Part shown: positions 26,364-35,158 of the stretch, one piece after another
Layout: every line of letters starts with the position of its first letter
How positions within the stretch are numbered: position 1 is the stretch's first letter
Source of the DNA: JACOMS01 sp051252005
GTDB taxonomy: Bacteria; Pseudomonadota; Alphaproteobacteria; Caulobacterales; Maricaulaceae
DNA: 64,000 nt
Direction: 5' to 3'
NCBI GenBank assembly: GCA_051252005.1
Contig: JBPOEZ010000003.1
Coordinates: 449,520-513,519, forward strand
The notes under the pieces: model-generated
Databases searched by the model: none
Told to the model about the DNA's origin: nothing
The model's input: only the letters and a program-made list of their open reading frames with translations
Made by a program: the position numbers and the translations under genes

Positions 26364-27602
26364 CTAGTTTCCGGTCAATGCGGTAGTCGTGGACGAGCGG
26401 TCAACACGGTTGATCGTCATCCCATCAGCAACGCCGCGAATAGGCGAGGTCACGACATGGACGCCAGCTGGAAGCCCGCTAGAGATAACCGCTTTTTCGC
26501 GATCCGACGAAGCCACAGATACAGTACGAATCGACAACGTATCATCATCACCCGCAACATAGACTTGATCTTTGCCGCGTAGAGCCGCGCGCGGAATTAT
26601 TATCATATTATCTAGCACTTCGCCGTCTATATCCGCCGTCACGAACAGGCCAGGGGCAAGCGGCGTCCCATTTGACGCGCCCGCGCCAAACGGATCTTCA
26701 ACTTCGGCGTAGGCGAACAAAACCCGTGTCTTGGGGTCAAAACCGCTATCGGTCCGCACGATACGGCCCTGCCATGTAGCGTAGGTCCCCGCGACATTCG
26801 CAGACAGACTGACGGGTAGCCCCGGATTATTTTTTCCGGCAATAAAGCCGAGCTTTAATCCTGCCTGCGCTAGGTCTTCATTCGTCATAGGCAAACGCAC
26901 GTCCATGACAGCCACAGAATAGACTTCACCAAGACGGGCTCCAGTTGTCACAAATTCACCCTGGTTTACGGCGCGGGATGTGACCCGTCCGCTAAACGGC
27001 GCATATAACGAAGTACGGCGTAGCTGCAGCTCCGCTTCGCCGAGCTGCGCTTTAGCCGAGGCAAGGCGCGCAGCGGCTTCCGCCATTTGCGGCTCACGCA
27101 GGGTTAGCGCCGAAGGCGTTTGGCCTGTGTTGAGGTCTTGGAAGTCTTGAAGCGCTAGATCTGCTTCTGATTTTTCTCGTACCAAAACAGTCTCAGCTTG
27201 GGCGACATTGGCTTTGGCTTGAACGACTCTAAGCTCATATTCCGTAGGTTCAATGCGGATGAGAAGGTCACCTTTGCTAAACTGTCCGCCTTCAATGAAT
27301 TTGGAGGACATATAGGTGATTTTACCGCTAACCTGAGGCACGATATTGATTTTTGTGCGCGGCTGGACTTCGCCCTGCGCACTCACTTTTAAGGTTACAT
27401 TTTCCGAAACCGATAACGCGGTCAAAACCGGAATTGCTTTGACCTCTTCGGTCTTTTCTTCCGGCTTGGGCTTTAATGCACCCATGATCATAAACAGCGC
27501 AATCGCAAGCACCAACACCAAGATCGGAGCCGCGAAAACAAGAAAACGCCGTACCCACGGGGCTTTTGGCCGTTCGTTTAGTTCAATACCTATATCGTTC
27601 AC
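26364..27602 (-). CDS. RND efflux periplasmic adaptor (membrane fusion protein)
   Basis: A 412-residue HlyD/AcrA-type adaptor linking the RND pump to an outer membrane channel. A single membrane helix at about residues 18-40 anchors it; then come the barrel-sandwich half with GEVQPRTKINIVPQVSGKI, a coiled hairpin (about 100-180; AKANVAQAETVLVREKS and AAARLASAKAQLGEAELQLRR) and the beta-barrel domain. I place the start at GTG 27602 because GGAGGAAC sits eight bases before it; the ATG at 27620 would put that RBS inside the gene. A 28-base palindrome lies 57 bases upstream and is the best candidate for a regulator site. Confidence 0.9.
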   Translation of the reverse strand: MNDIGIELNERPKAPWVRRFLVFAAPILVLVLAIALFMIMGALKPKPEEKTEEVKAIPVLTALSVSENVTLKVSAQGEVQPRTKINIVPQVSGKITYMSSKFIEGGQFSKGDLLIRIEPTEYELRVVQAKANVAQAETVLVREKSEADLALQDFQDLNTGQTPSALTLREPQMAEAAARLASAKAQLGEAELQLRRTSLYAPFSGRVTSRAVNQGEFVTTGARLGEVYSVAVMDVRLPMTNEDLAQAGLKLGFIAGKNNPGLPVSLSANVAGTYATWQGRIVRTDSGFDPKTRVLFAYAEVEDPFGAGASNGTPLAPGLFVTADIDGEVLDNMIIIPRAALRGKDQVYVAGDDDTLSIRTVSVASSDREKAVISSGLPAGVHVVTSPIRGVADGMTINRVDRSSTTTALTGN

Positions 27603-27658
27603 AGCCCGTTCCTCCAGCATGTCTTGCGTCAGAATCGATCTGTAAGCTAGTTATTATT

Positions 27659-27686
27659 GTTTTTCAATAAAAATTTATTGAAAAAC
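27659..27686. promoter_or_regulatory. 28-base perfect palindrome upstream of the RND operon
   Basis: Arms GTTTTTCAATAAA and TTTATTGAAAAAC are perfectly complementary with a two-base centre. It lies 57 bases before the adaptor start. The size and AT-rich symmetry suit a TetR- or MarR-type repressor operator, a common control for RND pumps, but no such regulator is in the window. Confidence 0.55.
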
Positions 27687-27712
27687 GTATTTTTTTATCG
27701 ATTAGCAATCAC

Positions 27713-27752
27713 AAAAAATGACGCCCACGGGTACTAAATTACCGTGAGCGCC
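27713..27752 (-). terminator. Terminator of clpB
   Basis: On the minus strand, an imperfect stem (CACGG paired with CCGTG and flanking GCGC/GGGCG) is followed by a T-rich run corresponding to the A tract at 27713-27718. It begins 50 bases after the clpB stop. Confidence 0.6.
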
Positions 27753-27801
27753 TTAAAACGACAAGTGACGTTTATGCAATGTACGAATGCATCTGCGGAA
27801 G

Positions 27802-30378
27802 TTATGCAGCGGTCAGCACGATCTTTCCGCCTTTACTATCCACCGTCACAGTTTGGCCGTCATGAAGATTACCCGCGAGCACCATACGGGCCAATTGATC
27901 CTGCACTTGCTTCTGGATCACCCGTTTGAGAGGCCGTGCGCCGTAGGACGGGTCATAGCCCTGCTCGCCGAGCCATTTTCGGGCCGCGTCCGTGATGTTT
28001 ACCTTGATATGCCGCTCAGACAACCACCCTTGAAGGCGCTTGATCTGTATATCGACAATCGCGCCCATATGCTCAGGCTTAAGCCGTTCAAACAAAAGGA
28101 TCTCGTCAAGGCGGTTGAGAAACTCTGGCCGGAAATGCGCGTTGACCTCTGCCATCACACCTACCTTCGCCGCGTTGACATTGTCGCCGTCAGCAAGATT
28201 AAGCAAATGCTGCGCGCCGATGTTCGACGTCATAATGATCAACGTATTCCTAAAGTCCACAGTTCGCCCCTGCCCGTCCGTAAGCCGGCCATCATCAAGC
28301 ACTTGCAAGAGCACATTGAACACATCCGGATGAGCCTTTTCAATTTCGTCAAACAAGACGACCTGATAAGGGCGGCGGCGTACGGCTTCGGTGAGCGCTC
28401 CGCCTTCTTCGTATCCGACATAGCCTGGAGGCGCGCCGATAAGGCGGGAGACAGAATGCTTCTCCATATATTCGGACATATCCATGCGCGTAATCGCTGC
28501 GTCGTCATCAAAGAGGAACGCGGCCAAGGCTTTTGTTAGTTCCGTTTTACCGACGCCTGTAGGCCCAAGGAACATGAAGGAGCCGATGGGACGCGCAGGA
28601 TCTTTGAGACCCGCGCGTGCGCGGCGCACAGCATCCGATACAGAGGCCACGGCTTTGCCCTGACCAATAACGCGGCTTGCCAGAACCTCTTCCATATTGA
28701 GTAGCTTTTCGCGTTCACCCTCGAGCATTTTCTCAACCGGAATTCCGGTCCAGCGCGAGACGACCGACGCAATCGCTTCCGAGGTGACAGTTTCTGTCGC
28801 CAAAGCGGAATCGTTTTCTTGCGCGGCTTCAAGCTCAGCCATCTTGGCGACGAGCGCAGGAATGTCTTCATGTTGAAGGCGGCCCGCAGTCGCGTAATCG
28901 CCGCGGCGCACAGCGTCCTGCAATTCAAAACGCGCTTCTTCGAGCCGCTCTTTCATGTCTGTTGAACTAGCAAGTTTGGATTTTTCCGCCTGCCACGCCG
29001 CGCTCATTTCACTGCTCTCTTTTTCGAGATCAATAATTTCGCCTTGGCGTTTCTTCAGCCGTTTCTGCGACGCGTCGTCTTTTTCCTTCTTAAGGGCTTC
29101 GACTTCGATCTTTAGCTGCACGAGGCGGCGATCAATTTCGTCAAGCGCTTCAGGCTTACTATCGACTTGCATACGAAGGCGGGAGGCCGCCTCGTCCATA
29201 AGGTCGATAGCTTTGTCCGGCAGAAAACGATCCGTAATATAGCGATTGGAAAGCTGCGCGGCAGCGACAATCGCGCCGTCAGAAATACGGATTCCGTGAT
29301 GAACTTCGTATTTTTCTTTAAGGCCGCGTAATATCGATACCGTATCTTCTACGCTCGGCTCATTGACAAATACAGTCAAGAAACGCCGCGCTAGCGCCGC
29401 ATCTTTTTCAAGATGCTTACGATATTCATCCAGCGTGGTCGCGCCGACGCAGTGAAGTTCCCCGCGCGCAAGCGCAGGCTTTAAAAGGTTCGCCGCATCC
29501 ATCGCGCCGTCGCCTTTCCCCGCACCGACAAGCGTGTGAATCTCGTCAATGAAAAGGATTATTTCTCCGTTCGCGCTTTCGACTTCTTTAAGAACCGCTT
29601 TCAAGCGCTCTTCAAACTCGCCGCGATATTTCGCGCCGGCAATCAACGCGCCCATATCAAGCGCGAGAAGGCGTTTATTCTTGATCGATTCCGGCACATC
29701 GCCAGAAACAATTCGGTTGGCAAGCCCTTCGGCAATCGCGGTTTTACCAACGCCCGGTTCGCCTATAAGAAGCGGATTATTCTTTGAGCGACGCGAAAGC
29801 ACCTGCATCGTGCGGCGAATTTCTTCGTCGCGGCCAATAACCGGATCGAGCTTACCTTCGCGCGCTGCCTGCGTCAGATCCCGCGCATATTTGGATAGGG
29901 CGTCATACTGATCTTCCGCCGCGTCGCTTGTCACAGGCTCGTCATTACGCACAGATTTAATCGCCTCTGTAAGGCGGGTTTTATCTACGCCGCCCTTGTC
30001 TAACGCTGCCTTTAAGTCCTTATCGGCGTTTAAAACGCAGGCCAGTAAAAGCCGTTCGACCGTGACGAACGCGTCGCCTGCCGTTTTCGCGGCCTTTTCA
30101 GCGTTAGCAAAAATTTTAGCCGCCGCCGTCGACAAAGACAGGCCTGAGCCGCCTTCGACTTGCGGAAGCTTTGATAATTTTGATTCGACCGCGCTCGTCA
30201 GCCCGTCAACATTGGCTCCCGACATTTGCAGAAGTTTTGACGGCAACCCGCCATCCTCGGACAAAAGTCCAGACATTATATGAAGCGGCGTGAGCTGTTG
30301 ATGGTCACGGGTGACCGCCTCTGATTGCGCCGCTTGAATAACGCCGCGGCCGCGTTGTGTGTATGCTTGAATATCCAT
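27802..30378 (-). CDS. clpB: ATP-dependent disaggregase ClpB
   Basis: An 858-residue Hsp100 chaperone which, with DnaK, extracts polypeptides from aggregates. The order is: Clp N-domain (1-145), first AAA domain with GEPGVGKTA and LFIDEIHTLVGAG, the coiled middle domain (about 400-525) that distinguishes ClpB from ClpA/ClpC, and second AAA domain with GPTGVGKTE, followed by the C-terminal domain. The ATG is preceded by GAGGAGGA. An RpoH-type promoter is present at 30410-30438, as expected for a heat-shock gene. Length is normal for the family. Confidence 0.97.
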   Translation of the reverse strand: MDIQAYTQRGRGVIQAAQSEAVTRDHQQLTPLHIMSGLLSEDGGLPSKLLQMSGANVDGLTSAVESKLSKLPQVEGGSGLSLSTAAAKIFANAEKAAKTAGDAFVTVERLLLACVLNADKDLKAALDKGGVDKTRLTEAIKSVRNDEPVTSDAAEDQYDALSKYARDLTQAAREGKLDPVIGRDEEIRRTMQVLSRRSKNNPLLIGEPGVGKTAIAEGLANRIVSGDVPESIKNKRLLALDMGALIAGAKYRGEFEERLKAVLKEVESANGEIILFIDEIHTLVGAGKGDGAMDAANLLKPALARGELHCVGATTLDEYRKHLEKDAALARRFLTVFVNEPSVEDTVSILRGLKEKYEVHHGIRISDGAIVAAAQLSNRYITDRFLPDKAIDLMDEAASRLRMQVDSKPEALDEIDRRLVQLKIEVEALKKEKDDASQKRLKKRQGEIIDLEKESSEMSAAWQAEKSKLASSTDMKERLEEARFELQDAVRRGDYATAGRLQHEDIPALVAKMAELEAAQENDSALATETVTSEAIASVVSRWTGIPVEKMLEGEREKLLNMEEVLASRVIGQGKAVASVSDAVRRARAGLKDPARPIGSFMFLGPTGVGKTELTKALAAFLFDDDAAITRMDMSEYMEKHSVSRLIGAPPGYVGYEEGGALTEAVRRRPYQVVLFDEIEKAHPDVFNVLLQVLDDGRLTDGQGRTVDFRNTLIIMTSNIGAQHLLNLADGDNVNAAKVGVMAEVNAHFRPEFLNRLDEILLFERLKPEHMGAIVDIQIKRLQGWLSERHIKVNITDAARKWLGEQGYDPSYGARPLKRVIQKQVQDQLARMVLAGNLHDGQTVTVDSKGGKIVLTAA

Positions 30379-30409
30379 GGGACATCCTCCTCATTAAATT
30401 CTTATACTC

Positions 30410-30438
30410 AATGTAGGAATAAATTCCAACACAACAAG
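30410..30438 (-). promoter_or_regulatory. Candidate RpoH (heat-shock) promoter of clpB
   Basis: On the minus strand CTTG (30435-30438), a 17-base spacer and CCTACATT (30410-30417) match the alphaproteobacterial heat-shock consensus CTTG-N17/18-CYTATNT with one mismatch in the -10 part. It lies 32 bases before the clpB ATG. Confidence 0.55.
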
Positions 30439-30469
30439 GGCAGGCTAACCCAAAATATTGACAATTTCG

Positions 30470-31144
30470 CTAAACCGTTACCCGTTCAATTAACTCTGGC
30501 CCGCTTGCCCGCCCAGACCCGACGTTGCTGCCAACAGGGTGAAACGCCAAATCCTCTCCGTCCTTCATATGCCTTAAAACTCTATCAGCCGGAACGTCCC
30601 AGTTTAGCCAATCATCCCACCGCTCGCTTGGCAATCTCACGGGCATACGGTGATGGAGATGTTTGACGTCGCCGAGCGCAGCCGTCGTTAGGATCGTAAC
30701 CGACAGCAATGTAATCCCCTCATCAACGCGCCATTGATCCCACAAAGCGGCGAAAGCAAAAAGTTCTCTGTCTTTCTCGTATATATAGTTCGGAGTTTTG
30801 GGTTTTTCGGCGCCCTCCCATTCATACCACCCGTTAGCCGGCATGAGCGCGCGGCGGCGACGAAATGGCGTACGAAAGCTTGGTTTCTCTGATGCCGTTT
30901 CTACGCGGGCATTAAAAAGCGGGCGGCCTTCAGGCGCTTCTTTTTTCCAGTGCGGGTGCAGCCCCCACCGCATCGGCACGATTTTGCGTTGCCGCTTCCC
31001 GTCCCATGCTATCACTGGAACGACAGTCGCTGGCGCGATATTAAAATTCGCGTCCCAGTCCCATAGGCCGTCATTGCCTTCTCTCGCGCCGAAATATTTC
31101 GCCGCCGCGTCCAATTTAGCATATAGAGCATATCGTCCACACAT
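30470..31144 (-). CDS. SOS response-associated peptidase (SRAP, HMCES/YedK) protein
   Basis: A 224-residue SRAP protein that crosslinks to abasic sites in single-stranded DNA and protects them. The start must be ATG 31144, because it gives MCGRY with the catalytic Cys at position 2 exposed by methionine removal; a longer frame from 31324 would bury it. The core motifs NARVETASEKPSF, the ALMPANGWYEWE segment and HHRMP are all present. It diverges from the NUDIX gene at 31190, with only 45 bases between the two starts. I saw no LexA-type box in that gap. Confidence 0.92.
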   Translation of the reverse strand: MCGRYALYAKLDAAAKYFGAREGNDGLWDWDANFNIAPATVVPVIAWDGKRQRKIVPMRWGLHPHWKKEAPEGRPLFNARVETASEKPSFRTPFRRRRALMPANGWYEWEGAEKPKTPNYIYEKDRELFAFAALWDQWRVDEGITLLSVTILTTAALGDVKHLHHRMPVRLPSERWDDWLNWDVPADRVLRHMKDGEDLAFHPVGSNVGSGRASGPELIERVTV

Positions 31145-31189
31145 AGTGTATATGTAGGTTATGATCCTTATGACGAAAAGCCCGAAACC

Positions 31190-31594
31190 ATGAAAACACC
31201 GCGCCAATGTGTGGGTATCGTTTGCTTTCGCGGAGATGATGTCCTTTTGATCCGGCGGGGCAAGCCTCCCAAGATTGGAGAATGGTCTATTCCTGGCGGG
31301 CATATTGAAAAGGGCGAGACTCAAGCACAGGCGGCCCTGCGGGAGTTACTTGAGGAAACAGGCGTGACCGCTTCGCTCGGCGATAAAATTGCCATGGTTC
31401 CCGCCTGCTTTGGCGGCGTTAACTACCACCTACATGACTATAGCGCGCAGTGGATATCCGGCGAACCTGCCGCTGGTGATGACGCGGCGGCGGCCGAATT
31501 CGTGACGCCCAAAAGGCTTAAAATCCTCCCCTTATGGCAAAAAACCCGTGATATCATCGCTTTGGCGCGCCAGAAAAGATCGTTAATCCCCTGA
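31190..31594 (+). CDS. NUDIX hydrolase
   Basis: A 134-residue pyrophosphohydrolase. The Nudix box GHIEKGETQAQAALRELLEE fits the family signature with both catalytic glutamates, and the preceding GEWSIPGG is typical of the ADP-ribose/nucleotide-sugar pyrophosphatase branch. The substrate cannot be predicted. It diverges from the SRAP gene; a shared promoter region of 45 bases suggests that both may act in nucleotide or DNA damage clean-up, which is inference. Confidence 0.9.
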   Translation: MKTPRQCVGIVCFRGDDVLLIRRGKPPKIGEWSIPGGHIEKGETQAQAALRELLEETGVTASLGDKIAMVPACFGGVNYHLHDYSAQWISGEPAAGDDAAAAEFVTPKRLKILPLWQKTRDIIALARQKRSLIP

Positions 31595-31662
31595 TTTTAT
31601 TAACGGGTTGCTAGGCATTTTTCTTTACCTTCCTTAACACTTGACCTGATTTGGAGGTAATT

Positions 31663-32100
31663 GTGCGGCTATTAACCGTTATTCCGCTCTTGGCGATTCC
31701 CGTCGCCATCTATAATTTGATCGCGATCAGCGGATCGAGCTTTTCCACTGCGGAAAAGGTGCGTGAACGCATGGATGCTGATTTCCTGTCCATCCCCATG
31801 GCGTCCGGCGCAGACTGGGCGGTTACCCCTGGCCACGCGCTAATTACCCTCACCATCCTATTTTTATTCTTTGAACTTTTGAAGTCTACAGGTATTGGCC
31901 GCGCCTCGGTTATGAACCACGCGTTCTCTATGGTGCTCTTCATTGTCTGTTTAGTCGAATTTTTGATGTTTCATGCTTTTGCAACATCGGTATTTTTCCT
32001 CATCATGACGATGACGCTCTTGGATGTTATGGCCGGCTTTATGGTCACGATAGCAAGCGCTCGGCGTGACTTTGCCGTCGCAGACGGATTCGGGTCATAA
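31663..32100 (+). CDS. Small four-helix membrane protein upstream of an EAL gene
   Basis: A 145-residue protein with four hydrophobic helices (about 2-18, 52-72, 82-102 and 106-128). I set the start at GTG 31663 because GGAGG lies six bases before it. The segment between the first two helices is polar and faces one side of the membrane. No family recognised. The stop is only three bases before the EAL-domain gene, so the two are almost certainly co-translated and this protein might sense or localise for the phosphodiesterase. Confidence 0.65.
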   Translation: MRLLTVIPLLAIPVAIYNLIAISGSSFSTAEKVRERMDADFLSIPMASGADWAVTPGHALITLTILFLFFELLKSTGIGRASVMNHAFSMVLFIVCLVEFLMFHAFATSVFFLIMTMTLLDVMAGFMVTIASARRDFAVADGFGS

Positions 32101-32103
32101 TTT

Positions 32104-33339
32104 ATGGTCCGTAAAGCGGCATCCCCCCTGATTAAATCTACCGTAGCCGCCGCTCGTCTCGCTACGCCTGCATCGGCTCAGGCGACTGCGGCCTTGTCGC
32201 TTTTGGGGGCCGTCGCTTTTTCGATCAACCTCGCCGATGATAGCCTCGATTGGGATGATAGAACCGCTTTAGCGGATCTGCTTAAAACGCCCGCCAATCG
32301 TCTTCCCGCAACGCAAGTAGACTTCTCATCGCTATTATCGTCCAAATCCCAAACCCTGAGACATGAAGCGATTAGGGCGCTTGGCCCTGACAATGATGTT
32401 TACGCGGTGACTTACCCTATCACTGCCGTAGATGGCAGCCGCCTTTGGCTTGAGGAGCGCGGCATGCATGTGCATAGCGGCGAAACCACCCATCAGATCA
32501 TCCATAGCGTTTTGCGAGATGTAAGCGAAGACAAACACAACGGCATGCGCAAAGCCTATGACGCGGCCCAAAGCACAAAAAAGCCGTCTCCAATAGCCGC
32601 ACCGATTACTGAAAACGATATATTGGCCGCGTTGAAAGACAAGGCTTTGTCACTCGCCTATCAACCTATCGTCATCGCTGCGACCCGGGAAATTCATCAC
32701 TATGAATGTTTACTCCGCCGGCAAACACCGAATGGCGGCATCATGTCTGCCGCAGATTACATCATCGCCGCCGAAACACTTGGATGCATACACTTACTCG
32801 ATAAGCGCGCATTGGACATTGGGATAAAAACACTTCGCAGTGATCCAAACATCCATCTCGCGTTCAACGTCTCTGCCGGAACAATCGAATCTGAATTTGC
32901 TGCTAAAAATTATTTAAGCGCGCTGAAGGCATTAGGCCCAGACGCGCAGCGCGTCACGTTGGAACTTACCGAAACATTAGCCCTCAAAGACGATCATCAC
33001 GCCGCTCTCTTTTCCGAGAAAGCCAAAGCCCTTGGCTGCCACTTTGCCATTGATGATTTCGGCACAGGCCATACGACCTTTAAAAACCTCATGAATATAC
33101 ATGCCGATATTCTCAAAATTGACGGTTCCATGATCAAGGATTTATCCGAAAGCCCATGCAAGCAAGCTTTTGTCCGGATCATGGTCGATATGGCCCGCAC
33201 CTTCGGCATTGAAACTGTTGCTGAAATGGTCAGCAATTTCGAAGATGCGGCCATGCTTGAAAAAATGGGTGTCACCTATTTCCAGAGCTATATTTTCGGA
33301 CGGCCTGAGCCGAAGCCCGCAGCCAAAATCGCATTATAG
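32104..33339 (+). CDS. EAL-domain cyclic-di-GMP phosphodiesterase
   Basis: A 411-residue protein with an unrecognised N-terminal half (about 1-170) and a C-terminal EAL domain (about 175-405). The signature is ECL rather than EAL (YECLLR). The other catalytic residues are in place: NVSA asparagine, ELTE glutamate, DDFGTG aspartates, LKIDG lysine, ETVAEMV glutamate and FQSYIFG glutamine. It should therefore hydrolyse c-di-GMP to pGpG. It begins three bases after the upstream membrane-protein gene. No GGDEF or clear PAS domain is present, so the input signal is unknown. Confidence 0.88.
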   Translation: MVRKAASPLIKSTVAAARLATPASAQATAALSLLGAVAFSINLADDSLDWDDRTALADLLKTPANRLPATQVDFSSLLSSKSQTLRHEAIRALGPDNDVYAVTYPITAVDGSRLWLEERGMHVHSGETTHQIIHSVLRDVSEDKHNGMRKAYDAAQSTKKPSPIAAPITENDILAALKDKALSLAYQPIVIAATREIHHYECLLRRQTPNGGIMSAADYIIAAETLGCIHLLDKRALDIGIKTLRSDPNIHLAFNVSAGTIESEFAAKNYLSALKALGPDAQRVTLELTETLALKDDHHAALFSEKAKALGCHFAIDDFGTGHTTFKNLMNIHADILKIDGSMIKDLSESPCKQAFVRIMVDMARTFGIETVAEMVSNFEDAAMLEKMGVTYFQSYIFGRPEPKPAAKIAL

Positions 33340-33439
33340 TACAAACAATACAAACTTAGCCAATATGCTTCGCTTGCTTGTGTTTTTCACCCTGTCTTAT
33401 AAAATCATCGTCAATCCAGTTTAGAAAGAGGACACGTAA

Positions 33440-35158
33440 TTGGATAAGACGTCACAATCACGCATGCTTGATCTTCTGGATCATGCCTACAGGGTATCAG
33501 ATAACTTAGATGAATTTGATGCCCTTTTGGACAATGCTAATTTGTATCTTTTTGACGAGACAGACCCCGTTGAGCTTGCGCGTGATTTACCCCGTTTTGC
33601 TGATCTTGATCCCCATATTGACCGTCATGTCGAACGACTTGAAAAGCTTATCGCCGCAAGGCAATCCCGCGATAAGCTTGGCCTTTCCCTTGACCGCCAT
33701 GCCCAGTTCACACTGTCGGCAAAAGGCCGTGTGATCGACGCCAATGTGCAAGCCAATAGCCTTCTGCCTGACATTATAGACTGCTACCTCAACGATCTAC
33801 CGCTTAGCCTAGACAGTGTGGATACGCTACGGGAGCTAACCCGCGAGCTGACAGCCGGCGTGCAGTCCCTAGAACGTATTATCTATCTCAACATTGAAAC
33901 CGATGAGCCGACACCGGCCTTCGGATTTTGCCGAGCTGTTCCGCTCAAAAACGATGCTACAGGCCTACGGGTCAGTCTGTCTTATTTCGCTTGGTCAGAT
34001 GCCATTTTCAGTAACCTTACGTCCGCGCTCGGCCTGACAGACAGCGAAGGGGCCGTTCTTAAAGGCGTACTTCTTGGTCAAAGCCAAAAACATATTGCCG
34101 AAAAACGGGGCCGTTCCGTAGATACGGTGAAGGCGCAATCTAAGTCTATTTTAAAGAAAGCAGGCTGCTCAAAGATGACAGACCTCGCGCATCTCTGCAC
34201 CAGTATCGCCTACGTTATTGGCCTCTCCGAAAAAGCAGCACTGGATACTGATGTAAATGAGCAATGGATCACACCCCGCCAAAACATGCAGACGACGGAA
34301 CGTCCTGGCGGGCGGCAACTGGCTTGGTATGAATATGGCGATCCGGCGGGACGGCCCGTTCTCTATTTCCACGGATTTTTCCAAGGACCATTTTTTCTCG
34401 ACTCGATGAAGCGGGAGTTTTTAGCAGCAGGCTTGCGGGTCATCGCGCCTTCGCGGCCCTGCTTTGGTTATACGAGCCCTCCAGCAAAACGACGGAACTA
34501 TAGAGACACAGCGAGAGATGACGTTTGCGCGCTTTTGGACACTTTAAACATTACGCAACCGCTTATGATGATAGCCTCCCATGGCGGCTCAAATCATGCT
34601 TTTCACACGGCTCGCGACCTTGGTGAACGGGTAAGATCAATGGTGTTTATTGGCGCTCGTGTGCCAATGACGCGAGAACATCTATCCCACATGGATCAAC
34701 GCGCCCGAACCATTTCGGCCGCCTGCCGCCATGCTCCATCTGTCATGAAAATGATCGCCACACTGGGCATAAAAACTTACCGTGAGCGCGGTATAAAAGC
34801 CTTTTTACAAACACAGTATGCCCCCGCCGCCATTGACCGCGCCGATATTGCTTACCCTGATAGATTTGTGAAAATGTCCGAAGGCATGTTCCATATGACC
34901 CAGCAAGGCGGAGACGCTTTTGTGATCGATGGCCAAGCGCAAATGAGTAATTGGGCTGATGATTTTAAAGCCGTGAGCGCGCCGCAATTTTGGATTCATG
35001 GGCGCCATTGCCACGTCATGGCCGCGCATTTACTTGAAGACTATATCAAGACCGTAAAGGATGCCCAAATAGAAATCATCGAAGACGCCGGATTTAATAT
35101 TCTCTACCAAAAACCCGCAGAGGTCATGGACGTTATAAACAAAGTTGCGACTTTATGA
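33440..35158 (+). CDS. LuxR-type DNA-binding protein fused to a degenerate alpha/beta hydrolase
   Basis: A 572-residue protein. Residues about 85-190 could be a PAS-like domain (TLSAKGRVIDANVQANSLL). Residues about 195-255 are a LuxR-family HTH (LTDSEGAVLKGVLLGQSQKHIAE, SVDTVKAQSKSILKKAG). Residues about 295-570 are an alpha/beta hydrolase with the oxyanion region YFHGFFQG and a serine in IASHGG (S380). The acid position (IHGRHCHVM) and the histidine position (EDAGFNILYQKP) seem changed, so the hydrolase part may be a ligand-binding sensor. The start codon is TTG with GAGGA eight bases upstream. It is convergent with the CPA2 antiporter, overlapping by six bases. Confidence 0.82.
   Translation: MDKTSQSRMLDLLDHAYRVSDNLDEFDALLDNANLYLFDETDPVELARDLPRFADLDPHIDRHVERLEKLIAARQSRDKLGLSLDRHAQFTLSAKGRVIDANVQANSLLPDIIDCYLNDLPLSLDSVDTLRELTRELTAGVQSLERIIYLNIETDEPTPAFGFCRAVPLKNDATGLRVSLSYFAWSDAIFSNLTSALGLTDSEGAVLKGVLLGQSQKHIAEKRGRSVDTVKAQSKSILKKAGCSKMTDLAHLCTSIAYVIGLSEKAALDTDVNEQWITPRQNMQTTERPGGRQLAWYEYGDPAGRPVLYFHGFFQGPFFLDSMKREFLAAGLRVIAPSRPCFGYTSPPAKRRNYRDTARDDVCALLDTLNITQPLMMIASHGGSNHAFHTARDLGERVRSMVFIGARVPMTREHLSHMDQRARTISAACRHAPSVMKMIATLGIKTYRERGIKAFLQTQYAPAAIDRADIAYPDRFVKMSEGMFHMTQQGGDAFVIDGQAQMSNWADDFKAVSAPQFWIHGRHCHVMAAHLLEDYIKTVKDAQIEIIEDAGFNILYQKPAEVMDVINKVATL

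Noticed and set aside
27787..28539. Long plus-strand frame opposite clpB
   Set aside because: Antisense to the second AAA domain of ClpB; no RBS and no homology.
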